Positions 62,555 through 64,000 of a stretch of 64,000 nt of DNA are shown here, piece by piece (positions within the stretch are counted from its first letter, which is position 1; the number at the start of each line of letters is the position of its first letter). The notes beneath the pieces were generated by a model, which did no database searches, was not told where the DNA came from, and worked only from the letters and a program-made list of their open reading frames with translations. The DNA lies in contig NZ_MDGR01000007.1 in NCBI RefSeq assembly GCF_002742335.1, positions 1,926,501 through 1,990,500 of the forward strand. The letters run 5' to 3'. Origin of the DNA: Reichenbachiella sp. 5M10. GTDB taxonomy: Bacteria; Bacteroidota; Bacteroidia; Cytophagales; Cyclobacteriaceae. The position numbers and the translations under genes were made by a program.

Positions 62555-63394
62555 ATGCATCATCCTACTGTACACAAACTATTTCTTTTTTCGTTTGCAT
62601 TAGTTTTGGGTAGCTATTCCACGACCTGGGCCTTGTCCCCATCCAAAACTTACACCACCCTACCCCATGATCATCACCTCAAGTACGAAGCATTGACCAT
62701 ACCCACCACTGACGGGGCATCACTGCAAGCATGGTATTTCCCTGCCCAATCAGGAGACAAAATCATCGTCATGAGTCACGACGGAGTGGAAAACATGGGA
62801 GCCTATTTGGCGAGAATCAAACTATTTGTCAAATATGGGTTTCATGTGATGGCCTACGACTATCGAGGTTATGGACACAGCAGTTCTTTTGTCATCAACC
62901 CTTTGCAATACGTCTACCCAGAATTTTTTACGGATTTTGATGCAATCATCGATTTCGTATCAGAAAACTACCAACAAGACATCATCGCTTACGGTTGGGG
63001 GATTGGTGCTGGTATTTCGATCACCCGTGGCTATCGCAGACCAGAGATACAGGGGATCGTGGCGGATGCCCCTTTTTTGGATTTGAAAAGATTACCTCAC
63101 CGGTTCGAAGAGATACATGCTGTCATGACCGTCCCAAAAGCTTTGTTTGCACTAGACTACAACACATTGCACAGCGTATCACAACCGGCTCAGCCCAAAC
63201 TGAGAGGTATATTGTATTTGCATGGCCCAGGCAATTATTTGTTTCAAAAAAGTGATCTCCTAGAACTCTACCAAAAGACACTCTACGATCGAAAAGAATT
63301 GTACGTTTTTGAGAAATCAGGACACATGGATAATTTCACCGCCAATGAATCCGAGTATGCTCGACAGTTGTACATGTTCGTCATCAACCTCTAA
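62555..63394 (+). CDS. Exported alpha/beta-hydrolase-fold protein lacking the catalytic serine
   Basis: The protein is 279 residues from the ATG at 62555, which begins a signal peptide or anchor (MHHPTVHKLFLFSFALVLGS). It resembles the BEM46/ABHD group (MAYDYRGYGHSS). At the nucleophile elbow GxSxG it has GWGIG (Gly149 where Ser is expected). The acid position HGxxD is HGPGN (Asn227). Only His257 (KSGHMDN) remains. It is therefore probably a non-enzymatic member. It starts 74 bases past the permease gene on the same strand, and may or may not be in its operon. Confidence 0.8.
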   Translation: MHHPTVHKLFLFSFALVLGSYSTTWALSPSKTYTTLPHDHHLKYEALTIPTTDGASLQAWYFPAQSGDKIIVMSHDGVENMGAYLARIKLFVKYGFHVMAYDYRGYGHSSSFVINPLQYVYPEFFTDFDAIIDFVSENYQQDIIAYGWGIGAGISITRGYRRPEIQGIVADAPFLDLKRLPHRFEEIHAVMTVPKALFALDYNTLHSVSQPAQPKLRGILYLHGPGNYLFQKSDLLELYQKTLYDRKELYVFEKSGHMDNFTANESEYARQLYMFVINL

Positions 63395-63415
63395 GCACTC
63401 TGAATCAAAAAGAAA

Positions 63416-64000
63416 CTACTTGGCCAATTTGAATTTTTGACGCTTCGGTTTGGCAAACTCGGCAGACAAATCGAGAATTGTCACATTTTCGTTGCTGAGT
63501 TGGTAGGACAATGCAAATTTCATGGTGGTGAGATTGATAAATGTCGTGTACAGTGTACCGCCTGTTCTGCCTTGATCATCTGCTCGTGGCGGTTGAGCTG
63601 CCTGTCCCATGAGATTGCCTACTCGTTGCAAATTGGCTTCTCCACCCTCCTGTTCGAGCGCATCTATTCTTTTGTGTATGGACTCGTATCTATAACAAGG
63701 GTAATTGCCTTGTGTGGTGTCCGAGAGCAAGAAATTGGTCATCACCAAATGCCCATCAGATATCCAGTGTATTTTCTTTTCGCCATGGACCCATTCGACG
63801 ATAGCAGCTTGACCGTGTTTGTCTCCAAACATAAAATGACTTTGCGTCAAAGCAATTTTGTGTCTTTCGAGATAGGCAATCGCTTCGTCTACCGTACTAC
63901 AGTGAGCCAGCAATTCATCTCCTAAGTTGCTCTCAGGGTGATGATAACCAGGTATAGCCTCTTGCTCTGGCGTGACAGCTACGTCAAAAAACAGGCCCGC
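63416..64000 (-). CDS. Ntn-type linear amide hydrolase/C45-like, N-terminus beyond window
   Basis: The frame continues to the window edge, so at least 195 residues are present and the start lies beyond position 64000. The visible part has SHFMFGDKHGQAAIVEWVHGEKK, VMTNFLLSDTTQGNYPCYRYE and GGTLYTTFINL, which match the choloylglycine-hydrolase/C45 Ntn group that cleaves linear amides. The catalytic N-terminal Cys would lie outside the window. Its context cannot be judged. It is convergent with the alpha/beta-hydrolase gene, 21 bases apart. Confidence 0.75.
   Translation of the reverse strand, partial: AGLFFDVAVTPEQEAIPGYHHPESNLGDELLAHCSTVDEAIAYLERHKIALTQSHFMFGDKHGQAAIVEWVHGEKKIHWISDGHLVMTNFLLSDTTQGNYPCYRYESIHKRIDALEQEGGEANLQRVGNLMGQAAQPPRADDQGRTGGTLYTTFINLTTMKFALSYQLSNENVTILDLSAEFAKPKRQKFKLAK

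Noticed and set aside
63437-63925. 162-codon plus-strand open frame at the right end
   Set aside because: The opposite strand carries clear amidohydrolase motifs and continues to the window edge.
1-64000. Search for tRNA, rRNA, CRISPR arrays, insertion sequences and prophage
   Set aside because: No cloverleaf-like stretch, regularly spaced repeats, transposase or integrase gene was recognised by reading; a covariance-model or profile search could still find small RNAs.

Overview
The window comes from a Bacteroidota chromosome, most likely a marine or free-living member of the Cytophagales. This rests on several features: many lipoproteins, three SusC/FecA-like TonB-dependent receptors with N-terminal carboxypeptidase-regulatory-like domains, DUF3667, DUF4856, DUF4197 and imelysin-type lipoproteins, a parE-parC topoisomerase IV pair, and Bacteroidota-style promoters (TTG...TAnnTTTG). 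The species cannot be fixed. I see no rRNA, tRNA, CRISPR array, insertion sequence or prophage; the genes read as ordinary vertically inherited chromosome.

Layout. (1) 1-9.1 kb, minus strand: the N-terminal 2300 residues of a giant secreted subtilisin-like protease whose C-terminus lies outside the window, then a TPR/LuxR-type regulator. (2) 9.3-16.5 kb, plus strand: a quinone-oxidoreductase-like dehydrogenase, a collagen-motif lipoprotein, a membrane AraC regulator, then a TonB receptor plus a lipoprotein phosphatase preceded by an 11-bp-periodic TTAAC repeat that resembles a Pho box. (3) 16.5-24.8 kb, minus strand: a small hypothetical gene, a choice-of-anchor I beta-propeller lipoprotein, a second TonB receptor with a His-rich plug, an RluA-type pseudouridine synthase, and VOC / DUF3703 / aldo-keto reductase genes. 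(4) 25-31.3 kb, mixed strands: an esterase lipoprotein, rlmF, a phytoene-desaturase-like oxidoreductase, a STAS-like protein, an exonuclease/GIY-YIG fusion, and a thioredoxin pair. (5) 31.4-41.7 kb, plus strand: a TrpF-like protein lacking the catalytic Cys, DUF3667, a HEAT-like protein, a 1449-residue hybrid histidine kinase, then an overlapping chain of response regulator, small protein, MBL hydrolase and NFACT (Rqc2/RqcH-like) protein, and a DoxX-like protein. (6) 41.7-50.5 kb, minus strand: a V4R protein, a SanA/YdcF-like protein, trmH, parC, parE, a small membrane protein and a DUF4197 lipoprotein. A mechanosensitive channel lies divergently at 50.5 kb. (7) 51.5-64 kb: two divergent metal operons.

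The metal region is the most interesting part. The minus-strand operon reads DUF4856 lipoprotein, imelysin lipoprotein, HTTM/vitamin-K-dependent gamma-carboxylase homologue, FecA-like TonB receptor, and looks like iron acquisition. The carboxylase homologue keeps the residues equivalent to human GGCX His160 and Lys218 at identical spacing. The plus-strand operon reads MntR-like regulator, TroA-like binding protein, ATPase, permease fused to a complete DtxR-type metal-sensor domain, second permease. Both operons fire from a 198-bp intergenic region. It holds a 32-bp near-perfect palindrome (14-bp arms) directly upstream of the regulator's -7 box. A membrane-anchored alpha/beta-hydrolase lacking its nucleophile follows the transporter, and the window ends inside an Ntn-type amidohydrolase gene.
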